A stretch of DNA of 64,000 nt from assembly GCF_907165205.1 (NCBI RefSeq), contig NC_058195.1:12772001-12836000 (forward strand). Direction: 5' to 3'. The notes beneath the pieces are model-generated. The model did no database searches, was not told the DNA's origin, and saw only the letters and a list, made by a program, of their open reading frames with translations. This stretch comes from Coccinella septempunctata (lineage: Eukaryota > Arthropoda > Insecta > Coleoptera > Coccinellidae). Of the stretch, positions 45,212 through 56,419 are shown piece by piece (position 1 is the first letter of the stretch; each line of letters starts with the position of its first letter). The translations under genes and the position numbers were made by a program.

Positions 45212-46755
45212 GTTGGGGAGCCCAAGAAGGAAATTCAGGATTTACTCGAGCATGCCAGTTTTATATAAGGATAGATACTGCGGATTCTGTAGTGTACCTT
45301 AACGAACATCTACACCTCTAGGTATATTGGGGAAATTATCTAGACAACTTGTCAGAATAGTGAAAACCAATTTTGCAAAAAAAAAGCCACGTATACTTTC
45401 TTGAGCGCAGTGTCTTTTTTTCTTATTTTGAAGCTGATGATTCAAGAATAACGAAAAAAATGTAACTTGACAGTTTCAGCAAGCCGAAACAAAAAAAAAT
45501 TGGTGATAAAGGTAACAAAAATAAGTTTTTTTGAAATATCTCCTCTCCTGGGCTTCAAATCGTTCTCGCATTCATTATAAAAGTTGTAGAGCATAACATT
45601 TCCATAAAATTTCGTCGAAAGCAATTTTTTCTACGTTAAAACGTTTTTTAGATAGTATGATGTATGTACATCAGACTGGGTTTCTAATTTGACCTTGGCC
45701 TTCCGCATGTGTGGCTAAGCTCTTCTTCCTCATCACCCTCAGACAAAAATTGTATGGAATTTTAATATCTACAACTTTCATAATGAATACAAAAACGATC
45801 AGAGGTACAGAAAGGGAGATATTTTGAAGTAACGAGTTTTTTTTCCATTTTCAAAGGACCGCTGTGACCTTGCGTCACATCCGAATTGTCGGTTTCTTGA
45901 AAAGTAGCGTTCTTTGGGTCAAATTAACATATACCTCTGAAAATTGGTAACGTTTTATGCCATATGCAACTCTTCCGTACGACCAACACGTAGGGCATAT
46001 ACAGAATCTTAATCTCCGGGAGACTTGCTCAGGTAGGAGACTTGAACCACCTTAAATATTTCAATTCAAATTTCGCGCTATCGGTATCATAAATAGCTTG
46101 CGACATACTCGAAAAAAGAACAAGGCACAACTAGTGGCTGCTACATTTTGGCCGCCATAAGAACAGTTCGGGAGTGAGAGGGTTGATCGTGATTTTGTTG
46201 TTATGAAGTAATAAATTGAATAATTTTTGTTTGTTACACTGCCTGAAAAGTGCGTCACTGAGCTTAGATAATAGTTTGCTTCAAAAAATGAAAATTGAAT
46301 AATAGAAATAAATATAAAAAAATATACAAAGATTCAAAAAAGTGAAAAACATCTCGAAAATAAGTGAGACTGGCTCTGAAATAGGAAATATGTATTTCAT
46401 TCGCTGATACATCTGATGATGAAAACCTTGAATTGGACCATCGTTGTCCATTGGAAATTGTTTTTTTCAATGTTTTTCCTGATAAACAAACTTATGGTCA
46501 AGTCTCTCTCGCCCCCTGTTCAACTCTCCTATGGCTTAGGGAGACATGAGCTAATTTTCGGTTCCTAAAAAAACAAATGCTATAGTCAAAATGTTCATCC
46601 CACCATCACTCTACTATTATCTATCGTTACCTATTCGGGCATGATATCTTTACGCAAAAATCATAGAACCTTTTTTTTTACCATCTGATCTTCAAAATCC
46701 ACTAGGTCTCCACGACCTCGAGTAAATCCCAATTCAGCATCTTGGGCTTTTTAAC
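45212..46755 (-). mobile_element. F4 element copy B (1,544 bp, inverted to copy A)
   Basis: Low end GTTGGGGAGCCCAAG, high end CTTGGGCTTTTTAAC, with TA at 45210-45211 and 46756-46757. Shares with copy A the blocks TTTACTCGAG near both ends, GACCTTGCGTCACAT/GTGACACAAGGTCAC, TGTGTGGCTAAGCTC, TTTATAATGAATGCGAGAACG and AAACTGTCAAGTTA. A ~600-bp stretch (46030-46640) has no counterpart in copy A. Non-coding. Confidence 0.76.
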
Positions 46756-46757
46756 TA

Positions 46758-47779
46758 GAAAAATACACCTAGATGAAATGTGCCTATTAATGTTTTTTGT
46801 CCAGTAGCTACTTCAAAACTATCCGACCTATTATCATCAGAGGATAATGGAAGAACTTTGGAACCTTTTAAATTAGGTCGCAAAAACGTTGCTGGTTGCT
46901 ACCAGTGGAGTGAGACAGTCCATATTGCCAGGTAACTCTTTGGTCCCTCTCAAATTCTGTGTCACGGATGAAATTGCTTTTTTTTTATTAAACATGAACT
47001 AAGTATTTGGATAAACTTGGCTATTTCCATCATGTGTTTAAATATAACACCATGATTTTACGGTTGAAATATTACCAATACTACTTGTATAACTTTTTCT
47101 GCGAAATCACCAGTTTATTTGGAATGCATCAAAATACTCGATATTTCTTAGTACACCCTCGTACATCAAACCACAACGAGAAATTCTCAAATTATCACTC
47201 ATACACAGCATAATGAATGGTGTCTGAATTGTTACAGATATTTCAGTTACACCTTCGTCTTGTCTGCGGGATAAACGAATGGATGCAACGCGAGGCCGTA
47301 ACGATAATTTAATATATTCCGGATTGTTTCTGGTCGCAACAAATCATGCGATTGCTCTCGTGATAAAGCAACATCAATTTTGATGTTTCTATTCATTAAA
47401 AGTCTTATGGATGACGAAAGCATTCGAACACCTTGGTTTGGTATGAAACCATGCCACAGTTATGTGAGATTGACTTAATAAGAATGGAGGTATTTATGTA
47501 TCATTAGGGTCATAACAATTTTCTTGTGGATGGTGTGCAGTATTAGGAATACTAGAATATCTCGAGGGTTAGAACAATTTCGAATATATCTAAAAATGAC
47601 ATAGGTTAGAAAAGAATCTAACAAGTTTTGAATTGAATAGAAAACACAGTTTTCAGTCTGACGATTTTTCAATGAATCGTAGAGTAGAAAGGATAGGGTT
47701 ATTCATGAGATCACATATTGGGCTAACAGATTCCATGGCTTTGCTAGCACATCTGCTCCACTGGTCTGAACCTAGTCCT
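46758..47779. other. No gene recognised
   Basis: AT-rich, nothing supported. Confidence 0.45.
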
Positions 47780-48560
47780 TGTGGCCCATTGTTCGTCCTC
47801 TTCTAGTTTATGCGACCTTTATCTATTGTGCACCATCAAAGCTTTTCTCACAACTGCGCCATCTACAGCTAGCTTCCAGCTCCAGAGTTCCAATGAACTT
47901 CAGTATCTCAGAGGGCTTCAAGAAAAGATTATACAGCCTAACTCTATTATGTATGGGCTTCAAGAAGGCCAAGTCCTAATTCTTCTTATAATTTTCTCGT
48001 CCAAAACATTCCTTGCCGAGTCTTGCAATGGCAAGGCATTCTGTCACCAGGTAAAAGAGGTTTTCTACTCTTCCCCACATAAACTACACTCGTCAGGTTC
48101 TGAGAAGCCAATTTTCATCATATGCTTCTTAAGGCCACAACGTCCTGTGAGAATACCAGTGAGGAGGTGTAAATTATTCTTAGTAAGATCCAAATACTTC
48201 TTGGATCTCGCAGATTCAAAATACCGAAGGAATCTTTTGGTAAATGTCAAATCCTGGAAGATTTCTCCAGAGTCTTTCTCCTTTGGTTCCTTCATTCTCT
48301 AGAAACTCCTTCTTTTAGGTGCATTTTCATATAGGTATGTACCACAAGCTTTAGTGCCCCCTTTGTGGCTAGTGTGCTGGCCTCTTTGTTTTCTTTGATT
48401 CCAGAGAGACCAGGCAGAGAGACCTTGTTATTCTTATACCTATTTAATTGAGTTTTTTTGGACCCTCGCATATAAGCTTTGATTCGATGACATAGGTGTT
48501 CAGTTGAGGAGGAGTTGATAGCAGCTTGATTATGGAAATGGATGACTATGTCACATCCTT
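47780..48560 (-). pseudogene. R1/jockey-like LINE 3' end (RNase H tail and zinc knuckle)
   Basis: On the minus strand the open frame 48295-48065 contains KKYLDLTKNNLHLLTGILTG, then RCGLKKHMMKIGFSEPDECS followed by LCGEE: the region after the RNase H domain with the CxxC start of the C-terminal zinc knuckle. A stop follows, and the frame shifts to VENLFYLVTECLAIARLGK (completing the HxxxxC part as FYLVTEC) and then EILKFIGTLELE, the usual tail. Upstream (48560-48300) an RNase H-like stretch is heavily mutated. Non-functional. Confidence 0.65.
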
Positions 48561-48779
48561 GATATTTGTTTATCCAGGTTTACTTCTACGTATTTCTAAA
48601 GTCCTGGGAAGTGAACCCTCTATTTTACAGACCGAGACACTGGCTGTTTACGTATGCACTCAGTTGTGTCTTGATATGAACCTCAAAGTGGCGCATATCT
48701 ATATCACCATGTACAGCTAGGCTACTGTGAGGTCCCTGGAATCACACTGCCAGGGATCTCTGCTTACATGGGAGTGGTG

Positions 48780-49621
48780 TAATACAATGAAGTAACTGGC
48801 CAGATGCAATGAAGTGCATTGTGCATTGTGGTGTTGAAGGAAATGAAAAAGCCGATGAACTTGCGAAAAAAGTATCAATGTTAACACCTGCTGGACCTGA
48901 GCATTTCTGTGGGCTTGAAAAAGACCCTCCCAGTCAAAAGCAAGATTGGCTGTTATTAATTTGAGTACTGAAGGCATTTCTAACGACGAGGATGATCCTC
49001 CACCAAGATCAGCAGAAGATTTTTGACGCAGAGATGATATTTCTCCCAGCGCAATTGAAGGACAAGTCATCATCAAGTCTTTGAATAAGTTTTGATGAAA
49101 GCTTAATTATTCACTTTTTTCTCTCGTTTTCTGCTCTGTTTCTTTTTTTTTCAGATATTATTTCGAAAGAAGGATGAAGAAATTTTTAAATCATTGGTAA
49201 AGAAGCCCTTCAGTATTAAAAGCTTATTCTGTGAACAAATTTGTCATCACTATACTACTCACGGGGAGACAGGGTTTTTTTATTGAGGTTTTTCCCTAAG
49301 CTCTTGTATCATACTCCAAATTGTATGGTACCCGGTTACACTAACCTTTGCTAAAACTCATACATATGCTATATTGTTTGATAACCAAAAATGTATTGCT
49401 TACATTCAAAAGAATATATATACCCTATGGGACAGTTGGCAGACGAGATTTGTGGGCTCTGTGGATCAGAAGTAGAAACAGCAGAGCACATGGTATGCAA
49501 GTCATTCATATGGAGAAACCGGTCATGGATGAGCATTCAGAAAATTATGATCTATATAAGCCCAATCAATGATTCTCAATTACCATTTCTTGCCGCGGAA
49601 ATAGCACAATGTGTCATATAA
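48780..49621 (+). pseudogene. R1/jockey-like LINE fragment, interrupted
   Basis: At about 48808 the RNase H block VHCGVEGNEKADELAKKVS is readable, followed by TPAGPEHFCGLEKDPP. At 49430-49620 the zinc-knuckle tail EICGLCGSEVETAEHMVCKS and LPFLAAEIAQCVI appear in one frame. Between them (49085-49400) is an inserted copy of the repeat also found at 9447-9730. Stops and frameshifts throughout. Confidence 0.65.
49085..49400 (+). repeat. Dispersed repeat shared with 9447-9730
   Basis: Same start (TTTCTTTTTTTTTCAG/ATATTATTTCG) and common blocks AAGAAGCCCTTCAGTATT, ACAAATTTGTCATCACTA, CTACTCACG and TATTGTTTGAT. The copy here has many stops in the frame that is open at 9663-9359. It sits inside a LINE fragment. 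Confidence 0.6.
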
Positions 49622-49623
49622 TA

Positions 49624-50074
49624 GACCTTAAAGTCATAGTGCAGTGTATTCCCTTAAAACTATCTGAAACCACATGGTCTGGTCTGAAGAAATTCAGTTT
49701 TTGATAATGTTCAGTCCTCATGATTTCGATCGCAATATTTGCCATAAGTTTTCTGACACTTTCTGCATTTTTCACTACAAGTAGTTGCTGAAACTCTTTT
49801 GTTTCATCTACTATGTACTCGCCTACATTTTTCGGAACTTGGCTGTGTGAAAGCTCAATTCGTTTTCGTTAGGTGTCAATATATTTCAAATGGGAAGGCT
49901 GCATTGGGAGATATACAGACAGGCGCTCCACCTATCGTTGGATAGGTGAATGTTCTGCCTAGGCAGCGCGTGCTGTCAATAGATCTCTATCAAATATTTA
50001 TGAGGGCTACTATGGAGAGTCGTTACATACAATATATTCGGTTAGTCATCATGTATGAAATACATTTTGAATAC
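49624..50074. other. No gene recognised
   Basis: Flanks the candidate minus-strand first exon. It would be its intron if that exon is real. Confidence 0.35.
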
Positions 50075-50193
50075 CTGACATCTCGTTCTGGAATGTTGCC
50101 TTGGAGGAAAATAAGCAAAATTACGGCCCTGCCGCCATCCACCCTGTCGCGTTGACACAGAATCGACAGCGGCAAAGAAATGACCCGAACCAT
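50075..50193 (-). CDS. Candidate first coding exon, unknown protein
   Basis: Minus strand, ATG at 50193-50191 in a fair context (ATAATGG). The frame runs 39 codons plus 2 bases to a good donor, GTCAG/GTATTC (intron start at 50074). The peptide begins MVRVISLPLSILCQRDR and has a hydrophobic run AVILLIFLQG that could be a membrane anchor or a late signal segment. Base composition is much richer in GC than the surroundings, as at the sPLA2 exons. It lies ~75 bp downstream of a well-spaced TATA/initiator pair. I do not recognise the protein, and no second exon was found. The plus strand of the same DNA also has an open frame, so the call is tentative. Confidence 0.3.
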
Positions 50194-50265
50194 TATTATC
50201 TGATTGAGAAGTATCTTCACACTCGGCCGATCCTTTTCTGCGCCTGTCAATTGTTCGACACGGCC

Positions 50266-50299
50266 TACTGTCTGGCGCGGGTTGCTCGCTCGTTTTATA
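50266..50299 (-). promoter_or_regulatory. Candidate core promoter: TATA box plus initiator
   Basis: Minus strand TATAAAA at 50299-50293 and an initiator-like GACAGTAGG with its A at 50269, exactly 30 bp downstream, the normal insect spacing. The surrounding 400 bp is unusually GC- and CpG-rich for this window. It would drive the candidate exon at 50193-50075. Confidence 0.35.
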
Positions 50300-51130
50300 A
50301 CCCGGTCCCTTCTTTTGTCTCGTCTTTTCCCATTCGACATTCAATTATTTCGATAATTGTAAGGCAGGCACCGCAGATTAGTTGTTTCTCTGCCGATTCC
50401 GTATGGAAAATAGAAAAGCTAAGTAGCTGTTGTGTCGATTTCTGACGGCCGAACGGCTCACTTAGATTTTACGTTCGCAATGAAGAACAAGTTGGCTGTA
50501 TCATTACGACTGAAGTGTCGTTAGGTAGGATCTGACGATAATGTCTGGAATGAATGATGTACTCCCGAAGAAAAAAGGTTGAAAAGTCTGTGAAAATAAG
50601 CCTATTCACGACAAGGCGGAATGTATATTGTTATGGTGAAGACATGAAAACTTTTCGAATGGTGCTGGGTAGAATGCTGGGGATGAATCATCAGAATTGG
50701 TGTTTTTTCTTCTCGTGGGCCACAGAGAACCTATAGTGCATGTTTTGTTCCACCAGTCCATGACTGTTATATCCATGAAGGCAAACGCTTATAGCTGGAC
50801 AAATCTTTCAATTCCCCTATCTTCAATCTTCGGAGAAGAACTCTTCAACATTGGGCTAGTGATGAAGATATGTAACCTCTGGCATTACAACTAGCTTCAC
50901 TTAACCCTCGAAACAGTCCTAGACAGTCAGCCCGATAAACACAGATACGTGGAAGTAACGTTGACTGGCTTCCTAGCAGACATCACTGCCAACTAGACCG
51001 CCGAGGCAGTCTATAGAGTCATTTGTGCGATCGGTTTTGCTCTTACAATGCCACATACAGGCCACTCATACTTTGCACGACAAGGAAACGATTCACAAGA
51101 AACAGGTTCTTGTATAGTTTCTTTTTCAAC
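50300..51130. other. No gene recognised
   Basis: First 150 bp are GC-rich (possible upstream promoter region). The rest has only short, unsupported frames. Confidence 0.4.
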
Positions 51131-51450
51131 GTTATTGTAATGTTCCTTGCTTTAAATTGAGTATACGTTGAGGAAACTCAATAGGATCACGTTTCATATT
51201 CATGGCTACAGTAACAAGTTGTCGAAGGATTTCGTATACAACGTTGATGTAATTTTTTTTATTTCCTATTGAATATACGTTGAGAAAGTAAGCTAAAGAC
51301 ACTTTACATATTGGTGACTATAATAACGAGTTGTTGAATGGTATCGTATTCAACGTTAATTTAATGTTTCTCACTTCCTATTGAATATACGTTGAGGGTG
51401 CACTGAAATAACTACGTTTCATATTAGTGGATTCAGTAACCAGCTGAATC
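51131..51450 (+). repeat. ~110-bp tandem repeat, three units
   Basis: TTGA(A/G)TATACGTTGAG occurs at about 51160, 51269 and 51380. Each is preceded by CAACGTT...TAATGTT-like and TT(C)CTATTGAA-like sequence and followed by a CGTTTCATATT / ACATATTGGTGAC block and a GTAAC(A/C)AG(T/C)TG block. Diverged but in register. Confidence 0.78.
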
Positions 51451-51549
51451 ATAAACATTGATTAAATATATGTGAAATCAACGTATGGTTGATTTCGAAT
51501 AATATATAAAAAAAACAACGAATAACCTTCAATCAACCTCCCTGAAACT

Positions 51550-52530
51550 TAGGAAACTTAAGATTGCCGAATTTTTCTCATTATTTCAACGATTTCATGA
51601 AATGGCTTGTTTCGATACCAACTGACAGAAAAATACTTAGGACCAAGTGTAAAAAAAAATATCAGTTCAAAATATCACCAATAAAATTCTTCTAAATTAT
51701 TCACAAATTTGTTTACAATGGTCATCATAATATTCTTGTACGAAACCTCCAACAATGGAATAAAATAGGGTAACAATAATAGCACTTTGTCAATAAGCAC
51801 CTTCAATAAACTGACTCCAATTTAAAGAATGGATTACGCCTTCATAGTAATAAGGCAGGCGAATAATAAACGAATTAGTTCAGATGCATAACATCCGCAG
51901 ATAATTGAATCAACAAATGTTATGATTTAAATCGAACTAACAAACTACCATCGCTCGAAGTATTAACAGAAATTTTCATTTCGTCGACAAAGAGTAGATG
52001 GTGAACTTGGTTTCGGTCTTATTTGACCTCGTCAGAGCAACAAAACTCCTTCGTCAACGAAATGCTAGGAATTGCCAGCTCCTTTTATTTCATGTCAGTA
52101 TATGATGTATAACATCTACTCTTTGTCGACGAAATGTAAATTTCTGGTAATACTTCGAGCGATGGTAGTTTTTTAGTTCGATTTAGATCGTAACATTTGT
52201 TGATTTAATTATCTGCGGATGTTATGCATCTGAATTCATTCGTTTATGACTCCATTTTGTACACTTTTTCACCCTAAATCGCACGATACGACAATTTTTT
52301 CAAGTGACTTGATGCAACAAATCAGATAGACTCGGTTGTACTGAACCATTTATTGTCCAGCCACATTTATGTCTTGTTTCATTTTTCCGATGCCAGAGTC
52401 ACCTTTTACAGTCCCTCACTTGAAATTTAATTTTGTGGAACCATCAGGGGTTGTACCTCAGACATCTTTAATATTTTATAAAGACAATTTTTGGTGAAAT
52501 GACTCATTGTGATGACTTCAACCATCCGTC
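51550..52530 (+). mobile_element. F2 element copy 3, interrupted
   Basis: Parts 51550-51823 and 52248-52530 together follow F2 copy 1 (blocks GGAAACTTAAGATTGCCGAA, CGATACCAACTGACAGAAA, CACCAATAAAATTC, CACCCTAAATCGCACGATAC, TTATTGTCCAGCCACA). A foldback element is inserted between them. Both F2 ends are missing; the right one is cut by an F1 fragment at 52531. Confidence 0.75.
51824..52247. mobile_element. Foldback element inside F2 (424 bp)
   Basis: Arms 51871-52000 and 52113-52242 are 130-bp inverted repeats (for example CAGATGCATAACATCCGCAG, CTACCATCGCTCGAAGTATT, ATTTCGTCGACAAAGAGTAG). The flanks carry GACTCCA(A/T)TTT at 51813-51823 and 52248-52258, a direct duplication of 7 exact bases extendable to 11 with one mismatch. 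The ~112-bp loop has a further CGTCAACGAAAT echo of the arm. Non-coding. Confidence 0.83.
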
Positions 52531-52597
52531 AAAAGTGTTTCTTTTGACCTCAAGAATCTACTGTTTAAATATTTGTACTAATCAAAGAGTCACCCTG
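52531..52597 (-). mobile_element. F1 element copy i (end fragment)
   Basis: Only ~67 bp of terminal repeat: AAAAGTGTTTCTTTTGACCT ... TAATCAAAGAGTCACCCTG. Confidence 0.75.
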
Positions 52598-53501
52598 AAT
52601 AGTATAGAATTTACAGCGTTTTTTATATCCTTGAAATCAAAACAGATATGGTTTTTATCAGTTCAAGGAGGGATGAAATGTGAGACTGTTAATAACTTGT
52701 CGCACATTTACGACATTTCAATAATTCTCTTCATTTGAGACCCTTCACTCCAAATCCCACCAATAGTGACATTAAGTTACCGAAAGAATCGATACATTCG
52801 AAAACCGAACAACTCATTCAACAATTGCGAAATCTCTTCAACTTTCCACGTAACGAACTCACGATTCCGAGTCTACTCGAATAATATCTGTCCATCGTTC
52901 CACATTCATCACATTCGGAACGAAATTCACAACAGAAGATCCGAAGATAAAAAAACGGTTTCCCCGCTAATTGATTAGTGTGGCATATTACAAGCGTTGG
53001 GCGGTTTAAATGATGACCGATATCGATCAAGGTATAAATTAGCAGCCTTTGTACATTTTCTTGATCTTCTCAGCCATCTAGGCTTGTTACTTCTATCACT
53101 GGTTTGCCATTGTGCGGCAGCAACATCAATAATTGTGCAATCGAATACCTTGCGTCCAGGAGCGGACTGTTTGCACCTCAATTTCTTGTATAATTTTTAT
53201 GAGAATTCGATTAACGGCTGTACTATCTTGAGAAAATTGTCAGTTAGTACATCAGAATCGTTGAAAATTTTGATTCGTGCTCTACACAGTTATTTTTCAT
53301 ACTTTCATGGAGTTATTAATTATTTGTACTAAAAACAGATTCACATGATTACACCAACATGAGTTATTTAACAACGACACCTATTTCGCTATCACAGGTG
53401 AAGGTAAATTATGTAGATCATCGTCATACCATCACCCACTGATAAGACAGTTTCGAATGGAACCTCTTCATACCTAATTCAGGTATCTTCTATCTTCAGT
53501 A
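52598..53501. other. No gene confirmed; one coding-like patch
   Basis: 52975-53332 is less AT-rich and has long open frames on both strands. The plus frame includes a hydrophobic, signal-like run (HLGLLLLSLVCHCAAATS) without an in-frame ATG. The minus frame (53181-52975) has IIDVAAAQWQTSDRSNKPRW. Neither resembles a family I know. Confidence 0.35.
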
Positions 53502-53503
53502 TA

Positions 53504-54719
53504 CGAGGATGTATTGATATCTAGTTAGCCTAGACCAGTTCCATGCATAAAAAAATATTGCGTTACCATAGCAACGAACAATAACTCATTAGAAGTGTCA
53601 GTGTGAAGTTTGAGGTCAAAAAAGTAAACCAGAGTTACGCAATAAATTAAAAGAAAGAAGATGTCCACCGAAATTGTGAAAATCGAAAAATTGGAGTATC
53701 GAGCCATCATCAAGTACAACTGTATTTAAAAGGGTTAGGAGGTAAGCAGATTTACGAAGATATATATGCTTAATACCCTTGGTCCTTCGTATGCGACTGT
53801 GAAAAATTGGACTGCAAGCTTCAAAAAGAGGTAAATTTTCCATTGAAGATGATGACCGATCGGGAAGGCCAGTTTCTGTGTCAGTCCCCGAAAATATCGA
53901 TGCAGATCATGACATGATTTTATCAGACCGTCAAATTGGGCTAAAACGGATATCTGAAGCACTGAAATATTTTATACGAACGCGTTCATCATATAGTTCA
54001 CGTCAATTTGGACATGAGAAAAATTGCTGCAAAATGGATCCCCAAATGTTTGAATGTTGACCAAAAGCGTGCAAGGGCAGAAGCATCGCGTTCGATCTGT
54101 GCTCGATTTGAAAACGATGTAGTCTTCTTAAACCGAATTGTTACTATGGATGAGACTCGGGTACATTTCTACGATCCAGAAACAAAGCAACAATCGATGA
54201 AATGGCGACAATCTGGTTCTTCAAGACCTAAGAAGTTTCGTGTTCAAAAATCTGCTGGAAAAGTTCTTGCTTCAGTTTTTGGGATTGCCATGGAGTAATC
54301 ATGATTGATTTTTTGGATAAGGGTAGAACAATAACCGGAGATTACTATTCGACATTACTGACCAGAGAAAAGATGCGGAAAGCTATCCAAAGGTGTTTTG
54401 TTTTTGCAGGACAACGCCCCTGCACACAAATCTCATGTTGGCATGCAAAAAATTCGTGATTTAGGGTTTGAATTACTATAACACCCCCCTTATTTACCAG
54501 ATTTGGCTCCATCCGACTATCATCTCTTTCCTCAACTGAAAAAAAGTTTAAAAGGTCGTTAATTTTCTTCCAACGAAGAGGTAATAAAAGCTGTGGAGGT
54601 CTGGTTCCCAGAACAAGAAGAAACATTTTAAGAGGAGAATATGTTGAGTAATAAAATATTTCGACATTGAAATTTTGTTTGGTTCTATAGTAGGCTAAGA
54701 ATTTTTCAATATATCCTCG
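53504..54719 (+). mobile_element. Mariner element, copy 3 (1,216 bp)
   Basis: Starts CGAGGATGTATTGATATC and ends CAATATATCCTCG, flanked by TA at 53502-53503 and 54720-54721. Shorter than copy 2 because of small internal deletions. Confidence 0.92.
53661..54632 (+). pseudogene. Mariner transposase pseudogene (copy 3)
   Basis: ATG at 53661. The N-terminal frame reads STEIVKIEKLEYRAIIKY before a frameshift. Later pieces in different frames give SVPENIDADHDMILSDRQIG, MDMRKIAAKWIPKCLNVDQK and TMDETRVHFYDPETK (the usual ETWVHFYDP with Trp changed to Arg). The second Asp block LQDNAPAHKSH and the PDLAPSDYH block (third Asp) follow. At least three frameshifts, several small deletions and a stop after LKGR. 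DD34D family, inactive. Confidence 0.88.
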
Positions 54720-54721
54720 TA

Positions 54722-55331
54722 ATACCTAATAACATGAACATTCTGCATATAACATTTCAGCAAATTCGGTTCAGAAAAATGAACTGCGACAATTCCGAAA
54801 AGTTAATAACCATGGATCTCTGTTTCATCCATCAAATCTCGGCGATTGTTTTCGTCCAACACAACGAATTGTGAAGAACTCGAAATGAATAGATTTGCCA
54901 GCGCTAACCCCATTAATCCGACATTTTATTCCTCTGCAAAATAAAATAATCGCTTACCGAAGGCCGGAGTAAAAAACTAATCGTATATTCGAGTTTCATT
55001 GTGGCTTTATCGTAGTTTTCCGGTCCAGCGGAAATCATGGCAAGGGTGGAAGAGATTCTCACTTGTTTATAGCTGCATCTTATGTAGAAACCATTATATC
55101 AGGGGTGATTCTCGCACCCCTCCCTCCATCGGCATTGTGCGTGGAGTTTTATCCTACGGGTGGCAATTTATAAATTACGTCTATATATTTTCGATCGCGA
55201 TGTATCGACAGTTTTGCCATTTATGAATACTTTCCCTTCCGCGTAGTGCGATGACCTCAGTTTTTCGCGTCTTAGGTTTACAGATCATTATTTTCAGGTA
55301 ATTTGATCTGACTAACATTACAAGGGGCCTA
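54722..55331. other. No gene recognised
   Basis: Nothing supported. Confidence 0.4.
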
Positions 55332-55333
55332 TA

Positions 55334-56012
55334 CAGGGTCAGTCTTTGAGTGGTACAAATATTTTGACAGTAGATTCTTGATGACAAAGGAAACACTTTT
55401 TTCCTATACAATTTTTTTCGATTCGGCCCTGTTAAAAAGATATAGCCATTTTAAGTTTTTATAATGAGCTATGCCATCCCTGGAAAAACAAAATTACCTT
55501 CAGAATAACTAGCTAAATCTGTGACACTACACCTCTGTGGATCTTTCAAACAGATTTGTATTCAGCCAAAGTACCCAATTTTTCAAATTTCATAGATACT
55601 TTTTCGAACATCAAATTACTCGAAAACGACTCATTATACGAGAAAATATGAGTAATACTTTTATTTTACAAAATATTCAAATATTCAATAGATAGCGTCC
55701 AAATTAGTTTCAAGTGTTGGATTCTTGGAATTTTTGGTATTTTTATGGTACGTTATGGTCATAATGAGAGAACTGGAAGACGTGGGTGATATCTTGTATT
55801 TGAAAAAAATTAATAAAATAAATGAAAAACCATATTCCGAATTTCATTTCATTCGTTAACACCGTTTGTGACATAGAACTAAAAATAACATTTTCTTATG
55901 GTTTTTCAACAGCCTGTATCTTTCAAACCGAGCCGACTCGGAAAAAATGGTGAAGGACAAAAGTGTTTCTTTTGGCCTTAAGAATCAACTGTTGAAATAT
56001 TTGTACGAGTCA
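55334..56012 (-). mobile_element. F1 element copy j (one end cut)
   Basis: Inverted F1 starting CAGGGTCAGTCTTTGAGTGG. At its other end it reads GTACGAGTCA and is then replaced by a different terminus-like sequence, CACTGCTCAAAAATTGAAGT, so the last ~15 bp are missing. Confidence 0.83.
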
Positions 56013-56100
56013 CACTGCTCAAAAATTGAAGTGACATTTGATAGAAAACTTTTGGCACTCGAATCAGTTGGAAGGCGTATTTCATACACACACAAAATAT
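56013..56100 (+). mobile_element. Possible Tc1-like terminus fragment
   Basis: CACTGCTCAAAAATTGAAG (from 56014) resembles the ends of another Tc1 lineage, of the type CACTGCTCAAAAAAATTAAAG. No second end or transposase was found. Confidence 0.35.
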
Positions 56101-56417
56101 GGTCCTCATGACATTTAATGAATAATGAATTAATACAGATTCAAAGAAAAATTTTTTTTCGTTTGTTTTTTTTGGTGTTCCTTATGTGAGATAATAGAGC
56201 AACTCATGTAGTGTTGTGTAGTATCCGTTGTGGATTAATTGTCAAAAATGTTGCAAAACGACTAACTAATGAATGTCATCGCTCAATACGCTATACGTTC
56301 CTCACTTGTTTTTATTCAACCTTTTTGTTCGACAAAATACTATTGACATTCAATTTTTAAATTGCTTGAATTATTTCATCAAATTGAATCAAATTCCTTC
56401 GTTTTCAAATAAGTTAA
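56101..56417. other. No gene recognised
   Basis: AT-rich spacer with poly-T runs. Confidence 0.4.
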
Positions 56418-56419
56418 TA

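Noticed and set aside
47781..48302. 173-codon plus-strand frame
   Set aside because: Antisense to a LINE tail whose RNase H/zinc-knuckle motifs are on the minus strand.
50101..50445. 114-codon plus-strand frame over the GC-rich patch
   Set aside because: No in-frame ATG at its start, and the promoter signals point the other way; kept only as a caveat for the minus-strand exon.
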